A stretch of 64,000 bases of DNA from Bacteroides acidifaciens (GTDB taxonomy: Bacteria > Bacteroidota > Bacteroidia > Bacteroidales > Bacteroidaceae), in contig NZ_JANJZR010000006.1 of assembly GCF_024623065.1 (NCBI RefSeq), forward strand, positions 1-64,000, written 5' to 3'. Shown in pieces: positions 1 through 10,290 of the stretch. The stretch's first letter is position 1; every line of letters begins with the position of its first letter. A model generated the notes under the pieces. That model searched no databases and was not told where the DNA came from. It worked only from the letters and a program-made list of their open reading frames with translations. A program made the translations under genes and the position numbers.

Positions 1-273
1 AGAAATATCCTCAAGGACGGTGCAGCGGAAATATCGAACAACCTCTGTGAACAAAGGATGAAACCGGTAAAGCTGTTGCTCAAGAACTGTATGAACATAG
101 GCAGTGAGGATGCGGCAGAAAACTCGGCATTCATCTTCTCTCTGATAGAAAGCTGTAAGCTTAATGGCATAGACCCTCAGGATTACCTGAAGCACCTATT
201 CGAATGTATTCTTCATGGTAAGGACTGCGACAAGAAGACTCTTCTACCATGTTTTTATAAACCGGAATGTTAA
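1..273 (+). mobile_element. IS66-type transposase, C-terminal fragment (cut by window edge)
   Basis: The frame is open from base 1 and ends at the TAA at 271-273; the N-terminal part lies outside the window. The visible 90 residues contain the block SAFIFSLIESCKLNGIDP followed by YLKHLFECIL, which matches the C-terminal signature of IS66-family DDE transposases as I know it. An ATG at 58-60 is internal, not the start. A perfect hairpin at 304-332 follows and probably ends its transcript. Whether the element is complete cannot be judged, because its left part and terminal repeats are not in view. Confidence 0.8.
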
Positions 274-303
274 AACAAAAATATTTTCTTGCGGGCATTT
301 TTA

Positions 304-332
304 TTTTATCGGCTGAAAAACAGCCGATAAAA
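304..332 (+). terminator. Hairpin after the IS66 transposase
   Basis: Perfect 12-bp inverted repeat TTTTATCGGCTG / CAGCCGATAAAA around a five-A loop, 30 bases after the transposase stop. The outer A/T-rich ends make it a plausible bidirectional terminator. Confidence 0.6.
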
Positions 333-425
333 TTGTCGTGGCGGAAAATAGAATGATTACTTACAATTCCCGGTGTGATTGTGACGGAAGAAGTGTTTGC
401 GTAAGGCAAAAGGATATATAAATAT

Positions 426-481
426 AAGAATGGTCTTGATTCAATGCCGGTTCATGCCGGCATTGAATCAAGACCATTCTT
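426..481 (-). terminator. Long perfect stem-loop at the end of the nuo operon
   Basis: Twenty-five base pairs match perfectly between 426-450 and 457-481, with a six-base loop (TTCATG). It sits 35 bases beyond the nuoN stop and is the obvious end of the nuo transcript. No strong T-run follows on the minus strand, so it may act as a 3' protection stem as well as a terminator. Confidence 0.65.
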
Positions 482-515
482 TATTAAGAGGTGTCTGTCT
501 TTCGGATGTATCCGC

Positions 516-1955
516 TTAGATTCCGAACGATAGTTTGTCGATAGACTGATAGACGATACTTGCGATACCCAGTCCGATAATACCCAGCGTACAAAGAGCC
601 AGTCCCCATTTTGTGCTGCGGTCGCTGCGGAAAGCAGGAATCGGATTGTCGGAAGGGGTGATATACATTGCTTTCACAATCAGCAGGTAGTAGTATAATG
701 AAATCACTGTATTGATTAATGCGATGAATACTAACAGGTGGAATCCTGCATTGAAAGCTGCCATGAAGATAAAGAACTTGGAGAAGAATCCGGCAAACGG
801 TGGGATACCTGCCAATGAGAACAGGGATAAAGTCATCAGGAACGCTATTTTCGGATTCGTCTTATAAAGTCCTGCATAGTCTTCAAGCGTGAACTTCTGG
901 CTGCGTAGTGCTACGATGGTGATTACGGCAAATACACCGAGGTTGGCGGCAGCGTATACAAGCACGTAATACACTAATGCCGTCATTCCCTGTGCCGTTC
1001 CGCCGATAACGCCAAGCATGATATATCCGGCTTGTGAGATACTGGAGAATGCCATCAGACGTTTCAGGTTCTGCTGGCGGATGGCGAATATATTGGCGAT
1101 AGTGATAGAGGCGATAATCACCCAGTAAAGTACTTCCTGCCAGTCGTTTATCATCGGTGCGAATACTTTGATAAGGATAGTCAGCAGAACGAAAGCTGCA
1201 GAACCTTTTGAAACGACGCTCAGATAAGCGGTGACTGTACTCGGCGCACCTTCATATACGTCCGCTGTCCACAGGTGGAACGGAACGAGTGACAGCTTGA
1301 ATGCCATACCCGTGAAGAAGAACACGAATGCCATAATTTGCAACGGATTTCCGTCGATATGAGCGGGAAGGTCGTCAAAGTACAATGTTCCGGCAGAACC
1401 GTAAATCATAGACAGGCCGAACAGCAACAATGCGCTGGAGAAGAGGGCGGTAAGGATATATTTGGCTCCCGCTTCGGCAGAGTTGTGGCGGTATTTGTCA
1501 AAGGCAATCAGAGCGGCCATCGGGATAGATGCCGTTTCCAGTCCGATAAAGAACATCAGAAAATGTCCGGCGGAAATCATGAGATACATACCAAACAGGG
1601 TGGAAAGTGTCAGTACATAAAATTCTCCTTGTTTGAATGAGGTATCTTCACGTTTCATCCATTCGTGTGCCATCAGGAAGACAATCAACGTACCTACATT
1701 CAGGATTGATTTGACAACCGTGTGCATGGGTACATAATGGTACATGCCGCCGAATATGTCGCAGGCGGTTTCGGGAACAAGGTTGATAGCTGTATGAACC
1801 GCCATCAGGATGACGGGTAACATGGTGTTCAGTCGTGCCTTTCCATCGTTCTTGTGTGCATCCGGACTCATGAAGAGGTCGGCCAAAAACAGTAGTATCA
1901 GGACAACTACGAGCGACAGCTCTTCTCGCATATGTAGAAATTGTGAATAATCCAT
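516..1955 (-). CDS. nuoN: NADH-quinone oxidoreductase subunit N
   Basis: Antiporter-like proton-pumping subunit of complex I in the inner membrane. The 479 residues form about 14 hydrophobic segments, the usual size and topology for NuoN. The block [24 protein letters not shown] holds the TM7 lysine and the PFHLW motif expected of this family. It is the last gene of the operon, 38 bases after nuoM, and is followed by a long hairpin at 426-481. The ATG at 1955 fits the first membrane helix. Identification is firm; pumping function is inferred from the family. Confidence 0.95.
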   Translation of the reverse strand: MDYSQFLHMREELSLVVVLILLFLADLFMSPDAHKNDGKARLNTMLPVILMAVHTAINLVPETACDIFGGMYHYVPMHTVVKSILNVGTLIVFLMAHEWMKREDTSFKQGEFYVLTLSTLFGMYLMISAGHFLMFFIGLETASIPMAALIAFDKYRHNSAEAGAKYILTALFSSALLLFGLSMIYGSAGTLYFDDLPAHIDGNPLQIMAFVFFFTGMAFKLSLVPFHLWTADVYEGAPSTVTAYLSVVSKGSAAFVLLTILIKVFAPMINDWQEVLYWVIIASITIANIFAIRQQNLKRLMAFSSISQAGYIMLGVIGGTAQGMTALVYYVLVYAAANLGVFAVITIVALRSQKFTLEDYAGLYKTNPKIAFLMTLSLFSLAGIPPFAGFFSKFFIFMAAFNAGFHLLVFIALINTVISLYYYLLIVKAMYITPSDNPIPAFRSDRSTKWGLALCTLGIIGLGIASIVYQSIDKLSFGI

Positions 1956-1993
1956 ATTGTTAATTTACTATTTAACGATTTACAATTTACTAT

Positions 1994-3478
1994 TTAGGGT
2001 ATCAGTTGTGAGACAACCGGTAATACGCTTTCACCAATCATGTGGCTGACCCAAAAAGGAGCCATACCCAGTCCGGCTACACAAACGATGAGGCAGATGA
2101 CTGCTATACGTTCGTCCCATGTTGCGTCGGTCAACTCAAGGTGGTGCTTGTTGGTGCAGGTTCCGTATAGAATCTTACCTACCAGGCGCAGGATATAGAC
2201 TGCTGTAATCACAATGGAAGAGCAGGCGATGATAGTCAGCGTGCGGTGGAATACATCGTTGTTCTGGAAAGAACCTACGAAGATAGTCATCTCAGCAATG
2301 AAACCACTCAGCCCCGGCAGACCGAGGTTGGCAAGGCCGGCAATCACGTAACATACGCTGAGGAACGGCATAATCTTCATCAGACCGGCAAGCTCGCGAA
2401 CGTCACGTGTGTGTGTACGTCCGTAAATCATACCGATAAGGGCGAAGAACAAGGCTGTCATCAATCCGTGCGAAAGCATCTGAAGGATAGCTCCCGTCGC
2501 AGCCGTCTGGTTCAGCATCAGGATAGCAAAGAGAACCAGTCCGCAGTGGGACACTGAAGAGTAAGCATTGATATATTTCAAGTCGGTCTGTACACAAGCG
2601 GAGAAAGCTCCGTACACCACAGAGATACCTGTCAGTATCAGGAATATCCACGAAAGTTCGTTGGCAGCTTCCGGCATCAGATAAATGGCGATGCGGAAAC
2701 ATCCGTAACCACCCAGTTTCATCAAGACTCCGGCATGAAGCATGGATACGGCTGTCGGGGCGGAAGCGTGACCGTCGGGGCTCCAGGTATGGAACGGGAA
2801 AAGGGCGCCTAGCACGCCAAAGCCGAGGAAAGTCAGCGGAAACCAGATGCATTGCTGTGCAAAAGGTATGTTGTGCAATTGCGCGATTTCGAGCAGGTTC
2901 ATCGTTGTCGCTCCCGAACCGAAGTAGATTCCGAGAATACCGATCAATAGGAAAGCGGAACCGCCCATCAGCATCAGTGTCAGTTTCATGGCGGCGTACT
3001 CTTTGCGTCCCGAACCCCATACACCGATTAACAGGTACATAGGTATCAGCGCTATTTCGTAGAACATAAACATGGTGAACAAGTCTACGGAGATAAAGAA
3101 CCCGAATACTCCCATCGACAGCAGGGTGAACCAAAGGAAATATTCTTTTGTCAGCGGTTGCAGACGCCAGGAAGCAAATGTCCCGGTGAATACGATGATG
3201 GCGGACAGTAACAGCATAGCTACTGAGATTCCGTCTACGCCTACCGAGTATGAGATATGAAGCGGTGCATACCAAAGAGTGTCTGCACGAAAAAGCATTT
3301 CTGCTGTGTTTCCGGCATTACGTTCTCCCAAATACATGAATGTCAGTACGACAGCGGCTATCAGGAGTGCCGATGCGCCAGTAATCATAACCCCACGGAT
3401 GGCTTTTATTCCTCGTGCTGCCCAAAGTCCGGCCAGCATCAGGAGGGGGATAAGTACGAATATTGATAAGAAATTCAT
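1994..3478 (-). CDS. nuoM: NADH-quinone oxidoreductase subunit M, without the TM7 lysine
   Basis: Second antiporter-like subunit of complex I, 494 residues with about 14 membrane spans. The family glutamate is present in FYEIALIPMYLLIG, and the TM8 lysine is present in GVLMKLGGYG. The TM7 segment reads FGVLGALFPFHTW, whereas E. coli NuoM has FAVKMPVVPLHGW, so the normally conserved lysine is replaced by Leu223. NuoL and NuoN in the same operon keep theirs. It starts 13 bases after nuoL. The gene is otherwise intact, so this is substitution rather than decay. Confidence 0.94.
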   Translation of the reverse strand: MNFLSIFVLIPLLMLAGLWAARGIKAIRGVMITGASALLIAAVVLTFMYLGERNAGNTAEMLFRADTLWYAPLHISYSVGVDGISVAMLLLSAIIVFTGTFASWRLQPLTKEYFLWFTLLSMGVFGFFISVDLFTMFMFYEIALIPMYLLIGVWGSGRKEYAAMKLTLMLMGGSAFLLIGILGIYFGSGATTMNLLEIAQLHNIPFAQQCIWFPLTFLGFGVLGALFPFHTWSPDGHASAPTAVSMLHAGVLMKLGGYGCFRIAIYLMPEAANELSWIFLILTGISVVYGAFSACVQTDLKYINAYSSVSHCGLVLFAILMLNQTAATGAILQMLSHGLMTALFFALIGMIYGRTHTRDVRELAGLMKIMPFLSVCYVIAGLANLGLPGLSGFIAEMTIFVGSFQNNDVFHRTLTIIACSSIVITAVYILRLVGKILYGTCTNKHHLELTDATWDERIAVICLIVCVAGLGMAPFWVSHMIGESVLPVVSQLIP

Positions 3479-3491
3479 ATCGTTCTGTGCT

Positions 3492-5429
3492 TTATAAGAT
3501 TAATAGTAAGATAAGTGCCAGTGCACCGCAAAGGAACACATATGCATATTGCTGTACCTGACCGCTTTGCAAACCGCGGATTTCGTCGCTTGTGGTATTG
3601 GCTGCCCATGCCAGGAAGTCAAAGAGTCCATCTATTACATGACGGTCAAACCATGCGATAGGAGTAGAGATGCAGCGGAAGATAATCTTATGCGTAATGA
3701 ACTGGTATATATCATCCATATAGAAACGATTATAAGCAGCCTTGTGCAATCCCTTGAACTGTTTTGCCAGTGAATCGGCAACAGGCTGTTTGGCATTCTT
3801 ATACATCCAGGTAGCGATGGCAATAGAAATAATTGCAACAACAACGCTTGTGATAGCTACCGACGGGTCAAGATGGATGGAATAAGATTCACCGTTCGAA
3901 CTGATAAAGTGTCCGAAAGGAATAAATCCTGCCCCACAAGTAACGGCTGCCAGGAACATCAAAGGGAATGTCATAGCCAACGGACTGTCATGGGGGCGGC
4001 AAGGTGCCGCTTCCAAGTTTCCGTGTGGTGTGTCGTGACTTGTATCCGAATGGGAATCTGTCCGGAGCGGTTCGCTCCCCCAGAAAATACCGTAGTAAAG
4101 GCGGAACATATAGAAAGCTGTCATTGCAGCGATGACTGTCATCACCCATCCCATTACAGGGCTGTATTGGAAACAAGCAGCCAGAATTTCATCTTTCGAG
4201 AAGAAGCCTGAGAATGGAGGAATACCGGCAATAGCCAGACAAGCAATCAGGAATGTCCAGTGAGTGATCGGCATATATTTGCGTAAACCTCCCATAGCGG
4301 ACATTTCATTAGAATGTACAGCATGAATGATGCTACCTGCACCGAGGAAGAGCAATGCCTTAAACATGGCATGTGTGAAAAGGTGGAACATGGAAGCCAT
4401 GTAGCCCAAACCTCCTTCGTGCGGATTCATCGAAGTACAAACGCCTAAGGCTACCATCATAAAACCAATCTGTGAAATGGTAGAGAAAGCCAATACGCGT
4501 TTGATGTCTGATTGCACGCAAGCCACACTTGCTGCATAGAATGCAGTGATTGCACCTACCCAGGCAACCATGTGCAGCGTATTCGGTGCGTATGCAATGA
4601 AAAGTGGGAACATACGTGCCACCAGATATACACCGGCAACTACCATGGTAGCCGCGTGAATCAAAGCACTGACCGGAGTAGGACCTTCCATTGCGTCGGG
4701 CAACCATATATGCAATGGGAACATCGCACTCTTACCGGCACCGCCCACGAACATCAATCCGAGGGCTAACGGAAGCATGGCAGCGCCACCGCTGACCAAC
4801 GATACTGTATCCGGAGTGAAACCGAACGTTCCGCCATAATATCCGTAAATCAGGATACCGATCAAGAAGCCCAAGTCGGCAAAACGAGTGACAATAAATG
4901 CTTTCTTTGAAGCGGAGATTGCAGCAGGTTTTGTATAGTAGAATCCGATTAATAAATAAGAACTTACACCCACCAATTCCCAAAAGAGATACATTTGGAA
5001 GATGTTTGTCGCTACTACCAGTCCCAGCATTGACATGGTAAACAGGGAGAGGAAAGCGTAGTAACGCTGAAAACCAGTCTCGCCTTTCATGTAACCGAAG
5101 GAGTAGATATGCACCATCAGTGACACGGTAGAGATGACAATCAACATCATCACAGATATAGGATCGAGCAGGATGCCCAGGTCGAAGTGTAATGTCTCTG
5201 TAAAAGGAAGCCACGTGAAATTGTAAGGTATCAATGTGGCAAATGTTCCGTCTTCCAGCCGTGGGGCGGAGAAATATTGGAAAGCAGTCATATAAGACAG
5301 TACTGCTACCGTTCCCAGCACCAGAGTACCGATGGTACCCGCTGTCCGATGCGACATCCATTTTCCCCCGATTCCCAATATGAGAAAGGAGAAGAAAGGA
5401 AGAAGGAGTATTAGAATTGTTAGTTCCAT
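3492..5429 (-). CDS. nuoL: NADH-quinone oxidoreductase subunit L
   Basis: Largest membrane subunit of complex I, with an antiporter-like core plus the C-terminal lateral helix. At 645 residues it has the normal length. The segment GGAGKSAMFPLHIWLPDAM followed by GPTPVSALIHAATMV is the NuoL hallmark and retains the TM7 lysine. A histidine-rich hydrophilic loop (around residues 450-470) lies between late membrane helices. It is 108 bases downstream of nuoK and 13 bases upstream of nuoM, and is co-transcribed with both. Confidence 0.96.
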   Translation of the reverse strand: MELTILILLLPFFSFLILGIGGKWMSHRTAGTIGTLVLGTVAVLSYMTAFQYFSAPRLEDGTFATLIPYNFTWLPFTETLHFDLGILLDPISVMMLIVISTVSLMVHIYSFGYMKGETGFQRYYAFLSLFTMSMLGLVVATNIFQMYLFWELVGVSSYLLIGFYYTKPAAISASKKAFIVTRFADLGFLIGILIYGYYGGTFGFTPDTVSLVSGGAAMLPLALGLMFVGGAGKSAMFPLHIWLPDAMEGPTPVSALIHAATMVVAGVYLVARMFPLFIAYAPNTLHMVAWVGAITAFYAASVACVQSDIKRVLAFSTISQIGFMMVALGVCTSMNPHEGGLGYMASMFHLFTHAMFKALLFLGAGSIIHAVHSNEMSAMGGLRKYMPITHWTFLIACLAIAGIPPFSGFFSKDEILAACFQYSPVMGWVMTVIAAMTAFYMFRLYYGIFWGSEPLRTDSHSDTSHDTPHGNLEAAPCRPHDSPLAMTFPLMFLAAVTCGAGFIPFGHFISSNGESYSIHLDPSVAITSVVVAIISIAIATWMYKNAKQPVADSLAKQFKGLHKAAYNRFYMDDIYQFITHKIIFRCISTPIAWFDRHVIDGLFDFLAWAANTTSDEIRGLQSGQVQQYAYVFLCGALALILLLIL

Positions 5430-5537
5430 ACAGTTTTATTTAATTACTTGTTTTATTATTACTTATACTATAATATCTCACAAATTCATCTGTCCGTCTA
5501 TTCATCCGAATAGAAACCTGGAAATGGCACCTTGCCA

Positions 5538-5846
5538 CTACCATTTCAAGTCGTCGAGGTTGCGGACTTGGATGCTTCGGAGATTACGGTAGATATTGAT
5601 CATGATGGCGATAGCTATTGCAGTTTCCGCGGCTGAGATGGCGATGGAGAACAGTGCAAAGAAATAACCTTCCATTCCTCCCGGGAAGAGAAAACGATTG
5701 AACACGGCGAAGTTGATGTCCGTGGCGTTCAGCATTAACTCTACGGAAATCAGGATAGCCAGCGTGTTACGGCGGGTAAAGAATCCATAGATTCCTGCAA
5801 ACATCATGATGGTAGAGACTACCAGATAATATTCCATGTGTATCAT
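5538..5846 (-). CDS. nuoK: NADH-quinone oxidoreductase subunit K
   Basis: Small three-helix membrane subunit of complex I on the proton path. I chose the ATG at 5846 (MIHMEYYLV), which gives 102 residues, the usual NuoK size; a longer reading would need a TTG at 5852. The conserved acidic residues are seen in SVELMLNATDINF and in AAETAIAIAI. The gene lies 36 bases after nuoJ and 108 before nuoL. Confidence 0.94.
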   Translation of the reverse strand: MIHMEYYLVVSTIMMFAGIYGFFTRRNTLAILISVELMLNATDINFAVFNRFLFPGGMEGYFFALFSIAISAAETAIAIAIMINIYRNLRSIQVRNLDDLKW

Positions 5847-5882
5847 ATTCAATTCAATGTTTGATAGTTAATACTTTCGTTC

Positions 5883-6395
5883 TTATCTCTTTCGGGCAAT
5901 CATGATACCACCGATGATACAAGCTAGCAATAAGATACTGACTGCTTCGAAAGGTAATACATAGCCGTATTTGTCACTACTCAGCAAGGCATGTCCGATA
6001 GCGTGGATGTTTATCTCCTGCGGGGCAAGGTTCGCTGTCTGCATAAAGTTATGTTTCAGCGTGATAAACAAGATGATAGCCAGACCGGCAACCATTGTAA
6101 AGAGTCCTGCCAGGAACCTGCTTCGTTTTAGTTTCTCGGCTCGGTCGCCCTCTCCACTGGTCAGCAGGATGGAGAATACATAAAGTACAACGATACCACC
6201 GGCGTAAACCATAATCTGGACGGAGCCCAAAAAAGTATAGCCCAGCAAGAAGTAGATGCCGGCCGTGCCGAAGAGCACGAAGAGCAGGTAAGTAGCCGAG
6301 CGGACAATACGTTGGGTAGTCACCGTCATGATGGACATAGCAATAATAAATGCTGCCAAAAAGTAGAATACTACTGTTTCAAGAGTTGATCCCAT
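5883..6395 (-). CDS. nuoJ: NADH-quinone oxidoreductase subunit J
   Basis: Membrane subunit with five hydrophobic segments, 170 residues. The helix around IYFLLGYTFLGSVQIMVYAG is the conserved NuoJ TM3 that carries the pi-bulge in solved structures. It begins two bases after the nuoI stop, so translation is probably coupled. The C-terminus is shorter than in proteobacterial NuoJ, which is normal in this phylum to my knowledge. Confidence 0.94.
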   Translation of the reverse strand: MGSTLETVVFYFLAAFIIAMSIMTVTTQRIVRSATYLLFVLFGTAGIYFLLGYTFLGSVQIMVYAGGIVVLYVFSILLTSGEGDRAEKLKRSRFLAGLFTMVAGLAIILFITLKHNFMQTANLAPQEINIHAIGHALLSSDKYGYVLPFEAVSILLLACIIGGIMIARKR

Positions 6396-6397
6396 AT

Positions 6398-6886
6398 CTA
6401 AACTTCTTTTTTCTTTTCTATTACTTTACTACCGTCATGATTCAGTTTCAAGACGAGCTTGGAACGGTCGAATACTGCATGCTCGAAGTTCTGATCGAAC
6501 GTGATAGCATCGTGCGGACAAGCATTTACACAAAGTTGGCAGAACATACAAGTGCCCAGGTCATATTCATAGGTCGCCAGGATTTTCTTTTTCTTGCCGT
6601 CTTCTGTTTCAATCGTTTCGCTGGTCACTTTGATTGTGTCGTTCGGACACGCCATCTGACATAATCCGCAGGCTACACAGCGATGTTCATTATTCTCATT
6701 GTGGGGCATGTTCAGTGTTCCACGGAATCGGTCGAACATCTTCAGTTCCTTCCGGTTTTCGGGATATTGCTCGGTCACTTTCTTGCGGAAGTAAACCTTG
6801 ATGCTGGTTTTCATACCCGTTGTCAGTGTACTGATGCCATGCACCAGACCACCTAAGTACGTATATTTTTTATCTTTATATTCCAT
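6398..6886 (-). CDS. nuoI: NADH-quinone oxidoreductase subunit I (2x 4Fe-4S ferredoxin)
   Basis: Peripheral-arm subunit that carries clusters N6a and N6b and passes electrons towards NuoB. Two CxxCxxCxxxCP motifs are visible: CVACGLCQMACP and CMFCQLCVNACP. The protein has 162 residues with an amphipathic N-terminal helix, as expected. It lies 11 bases after nuoH and 2 bases before nuoJ. With NuoEFG absent, NuoI is the likely surface that receives electrons from a soluble donor; that part is inference from other 11-subunit complexes. Confidence 0.95.
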   Translation of the reverse strand: MEYKDKKYTYLGGLVHGISTLTTGMKTSIKVYFRKKVTEQYPENRKELKMFDRFRGTLNMPHNENNEHRCVACGLCQMACPNDTIKVTSETIETEDGKKKKILATYEYDLGTCMFCQLCVNACPHDAITFDQNFEHAVFDRSKLVLKLNHDGSKVIEKKKEV

Positions 6887-6897
6887 AATCTAATCTG

Positions 6898-7974
6898 CTA
6901 GAAGTGAAAGCCGAAGGCTACGCAACATGCCATTAATAATAGATTTACCATAGAAATAGGAACCAGGTATTTCCATTCCAGATTCAGAATCTGGTCGATA
7001 CGCAGACGGGGGAACGTCCATTTAATCCACATCAGCAGGAATACCACAAAGAACGCTTTGCCGAAGAACCAGATAAATCCGGGGATATAATCCATTACGG
7101 CATTAAATTCGTTCAGACCGATGATGTGCAACGGCATCCATCCTCCCAGGAAGATGGTGGCGGCAACACTGGCTACGATAAACAAGTTCAAGTATTCTGC
7201 CAAATAGAAGAAACCGAAACCCATACCGGAATATTCGGTGTGGTATCCGGCAGTCAGTTCACTTTCCGCTTCGGGAAGGTCGAACGGACCACGGTTACAT
7301 TCGGCGTTTCCGGCAATCAGGTAGATAATGAAAGCAATCACGGCAGGGATATGTCCCTTGAAAATAAACCAACCGTCGGCTTGCCCTTCCACGATTTCAG
7401 AAAACTGCATGGTTCCCATCAATACGACCATTGTCATAATGCTCATACCTACAGAAAGTTCATAACTGATAATCTGCGCGCCACTTCTCATGGCACCAAT
7501 TAGAGAGAACTTATTGTTACTACCCCAACCGGCAAGCAAAATACCAACTACTCCGATGCTGGAAGCTGCCAACAGAAAGAATACCCCTACATTGAAATTA
7601 AGAATTTCCGCTCCCTTATTAAAAGGAATACAAGAGAAAGTAAGGAACGAGGCGATAATCACCATGAACGGAGCCAGGTTGTAGAGGAAATGGTCGGCAC
7701 CTTTCGGCATGAAAATCTCCTTGGTCATCATTTTGAGCACGTCGCATATCACTTGAATAGAGCCCCATTTGCCCACCCGGTTCGGACCGAGACGACACTG
7801 GAAGAACCCGCAGACCTTGCGTTCCATATAAATCAATATGATAGCGAGGATGGCATACAATGCAACAATGCATACACCGACAGCCACACATTCTATAAAT
7901 ACAGCCACTCCCTCAGGCATGATGAAGAGAAGTAGCTCATGTATCCAATTTGTTACTATACTAAAGTCGAACAT
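6898..7974 (-). CDS. nuoH: NADH-quinone oxidoreductase subunit H
   Basis: Membrane subunit that joins the peripheral and membrane arms and forms most of the quinone chamber; 358 residues, eight or so membrane helices. Diagnostic blocks are [20 protein letters not shown] near the N-terminus and [20 protein letters not shown] with its acidic loop, then the aromatic stretch [10 protein letters not shown]. It is separated from nuoCD by 93 bases of AT-rich repeated sequence and from nuoI by 11 bases. Confidence 0.96.
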   Translation of the reverse strand: MFDFSIVTNWIHELLLFIMPEGVAVFIECVAVGVCIVALYAILAIILIYMERKVCGFFQCRLGPNRVGKWGSIQVICDVLKMMTKEIFMPKGADHFLYNLAPFMVIIASFLTFSCIPFNKGAEILNFNVGVFFLLAASSIGVVGILLAGWGSNNKFSLIGAMRSGAQIISYELSVGMSIMTMVVLMGTMQFSEIVEGQADGWFIFKGHIPAVIAFIIYLIAGNAECNRGPFDLPEAESELTAGYHTEYSGMGFGFFYLAEYLNLFIVASVAATIFLGGWMPLHIIGLNEFNAVMDYIPGFIWFFGKAFFVVFLLMWIKWTFPRLRIDQILNLEWKYLVPISMVNLLLMACCVAFGFHF

Positions 7975-8067
7975 ATTTAATTAGTGTTTGGTGTTTAATG
8001 ATTAGTAATTAACATATCGATGCATTTTTTTTCGTTAATTGTTCATCACTAAACGTTAATCGTTAAC
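7975..8067. repeat. AT-rich short repeats between nuoCD and nuoH
   Basis: The spacer is built from near-repeats of TTAATTAGTG and GTTAATCGTTAAC type, partly inverted with respect to each other (left half TTAATTAGTGTTTGG, right half CACTAAACGTTAATC). No promoter box or ORF is seen. A shorter version, a doubled ATTTACTATTTA, fills the nuoM-nuoN spacer at about 1958-1994. Confidence 0.5.
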
Positions 8068-9660
8068 TTACCGGTCTATATCCGGAACCACATAGTCCAG
8101 CGTTCCGCCAATGGCAATCAGGTCGGCAATCTTCGCTCCACGACAGATCGTGTCGATGGCAGCTACAAGTGGCAACCCCGTGGCACGATAGTGCAGGCGA
8201 TACGGCATTTTGTCACCCTGGCTTTCGAGGAAAACACCGAATTCACCGCGGCTTCCTTCCACAGCAGCATAGTAGCTGCCTTCGGGAACACGGATGATTG
8301 GTTTCATCTTCTCCTGATACGGCCCTTCGGGAATATTGTCTATTAATTGCTCAATGATGTTCAGACTTTCCATGATTTCGTCCATACGCACCAGATAGCG
8401 GGCGAAGCAGTCGCCTTCCGTATAAACGATTTCTTTGAAATCCACTTTGTCGTATACACCGTAAGGGATTCGCTTGCGCACGTCGCAGGCCCAGCCCGAA
8501 GCACGACCTGTACCACCGGTGCAACCGAAAGAAATAGCATCCTCCCGACTTAGTACACCCACACCTTTCATACGGCTTTGAGCAATGATATTGCCTGTGA
8601 ATATATCGTGATATTCGTGAATGATACCTCTCATATACGGAATAAATTCTTTCACCCGTTTGACGAAGTTCGGGTGAAGGTCAGCCTGTACACCGCCAAT
8701 CGTATTGTAGTTCATAATCAAGCGTCCGCCACAAGTCTCCTCAAAAATATCGAGAATCTTTTCACGGTCACGGAATCCGTAGAAGAAAGCCGTAAGTGCT
8801 CCCAAGTCCATGGTAAGAGCAGAGAAAAACAATAAGTGAGAGTCGATACGTTGTAATTCATCCATAATCGTGCGTATATACTGCACGCGCTGGCTAACCT
8901 CGATACCCATCGCCTTCTCAATACACATACATAATGCATGTCGGTTCTGGTGTGCACCCAAATAATCAAGACGGTCTGTCAGAGCCAGTGTCTGAGGATA
9001 AGTAAGACTTTCATTCATCTTCTCGATACCACGGTGGATATATCCACAGTTTGCGTCAATCTTACGGATGATTTCACCTTCAAGAGAAACACGGAAACGC
9101 ATTACACCGTGAGTTGCAGGGTGTTGCGGACCGATATTGACTACGTATTCTTCTTCTCCGAAGAGTTTTGTTTCTTTGTTTTTGATTGTTCCGTCTGGGT
9201 TGAGTTCTATTTCCTGAGTCGTGTCGAACGTTTCCTCATTGGTCATGCAGAGCGGATTATCTTTTTCCGGATTATTGTCTTTGCGCATCGGATAACCTAT
9301 CCAGTCGTTACGCAGATACAGACGACGCATATCGGGATGACCGATAAAGGTGATGCCGTAATAATCGAAAACTTCGCGTTCGTAGAAGTCAGCTATCTTC
9401 CATATGTCGCTGACAGACGGTATTTCCGGCAGATCGCGGTTGGTAGTCGCAGTTTTTAATGCTATCCGTTCGCCCGTGACAGTAGATTCCAGATGATAGA
9501 CTACGCCTAAACCACGGAGTTTCTCCGGAGCGTCTTTCTCATCCGCCACTCCCCAGTCCATACCGGTGAGGCTTTCGAGAAAGTCCATCTGCTTTTCATT
9601 TCGCAAGCGCAGCATCTCGTCGTGTAATGCTGCAGGGGCTATAAATTGTATTTCTTGCAT
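8068..9660 (-). CDS. nuoCD: Fused NADH-quinone oxidoreductase subunits C and D
   Basis: Peripheral-arm subunit of complex I with both the 30-kDa (C) and 49-kDa (D) domains in one 530-residue chain. Residues 1 to about 150 are the C domain (includes FYEREVFDYYGI and GHPDMRRLYL). The D domain starts near residue 170 with YVVNIGPQHPATHG, the quinone-site histidine region, and ends in the family-typical YVVPDIDR. Such fusions occur in several bacterial lineages. It follows nuoB by 27 bases. No frameshift or linker anomaly is seen. Confidence 0.96.
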   Translation of the reverse strand: MQEIQFIAPAALHDEMLRLRNEKQMDFLESLTGMDWGVADEKDAPEKLRGLGVVYHLESTVTGERIALKTATTNRDLPEIPSVSDIWKIADFYEREVFDYYGITFIGHPDMRRLYLRNDWIGYPMRKDNNPEKDNPLCMTNEETFDTTQEIELNPDGTIKNKETKLFGEEEYVVNIGPQHPATHGVMRFRVSLEGEIIRKIDANCGYIHRGIEKMNESLTYPQTLALTDRLDYLGAHQNRHALCMCIEKAMGIEVSQRVQYIRTIMDELQRIDSHLLFFSALTMDLGALTAFFYGFRDREKILDIFEETCGGRLIMNYNTIGGVQADLHPNFVKRVKEFIPYMRGIIHEYHDIFTGNIIAQSRMKGVGVLSREDAISFGCTGGTGRASGWACDVRKRIPYGVYDKVDFKEIVYTEGDCFARYLVRMDEIMESLNIIEQLIDNIPEGPYQEKMKPIIRVPEGSYYAAVEGSRGEFGVFLESQGDKMPYRLHYRATGLPLVAAIDTICRGAKIADLIAIGGTLDYVVPDIDR

Positions 9661-9687
9661 AAATCAAATTAAATTAAGAACGTAGAG

Positions 9688-10290
9688 TCATTCTTCATTT
9701 TTTATATAATCCGGTTTCTTCTCTTTCCTGTTTACTCCACCAAAGAACTTTTCTATTTTCACTTTGCGTTGCAACTGCATCATGCCATAATAGAAAGCTT
9801 CGGGACGCGGCGGGCATCCGGGGATATATACATCTACCGGAAGAATCTTGTCCACTCCGTTCACCACATGGTAGGACTTCCTGAAAGGACCGCCGCTGAC
9901 AGCGCATCCGCCTACGGCAACCACATATTTCGGGTCGGGCATCTGGTCGTAAAGCCGCTTCAATACCGGAGCCATTTTATTGGTGATTGTTCCGCATACC
10001 ATAATCATATCAGCCTGACGCGGACTGGCACGGGCAACTTCAAACCCGAAGCGGGCCATATCATAACGCGCAGCACCCAGTGCCATAAATTCGATACCGC
10101 AACAACTGGTAGCGAAAGTAAGCGGCCACAGCGAATTGCTGCGTCCCCAGTTGATAAAGTCATCAAGAACTCCGAGAGCGACGTTTGCCCCTCCGGCATT
10201 AAGTTCCCTGACCAACTTTTCCAATGATTCATTGTCAATGAACTCCTCATACGGAATTGATTTTATTTTTGGCTTTTTGGTTATTTCCAT
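9688..10290 (-). CDS. nuoB: NADH-quinone oxidoreductase subunit B
   Basis: Holds the terminal cluster N2 next to the quinone site. Cysteines fit the N2 ligand pattern: the tandem pair C63-C64 in TSCCGIEF, then GGCAVSGG and [13 protein letters not shown]. The ATG at 10290 (MEITKK) was chosen, giving 200 residues; a longer frame to 10401 would only read through nuoA. This start overlaps the end of nuoA by 10 bases, which suggests translational coupling. Confidence 0.95.
   Translation of the reverse strand: MEITKKPKIKSIPYEEFIDNESLEKLVRELNAGGANVALGVLDDFINWGRSNSLWPLTFATSCCGIEFMALGAARYDMARFGFEVARASPRQADMIMVCGTITNKMAPVLKRLYDQMPDPKYVVAVGGCAVSGGPFRKSYHVVNGVDKILPVDVYIPGCPPRPEAFYYGMMQLQRKVKIEKFFGGVNRKEKKPDYIKNEE

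Noticed and set aside
2403..3275. 290-residue open frame inside nuoM
   Set aside because: It is a shifted frame on the same strand as nuoM, rich in Arg and His, with no domain; a shadow of the real gene.
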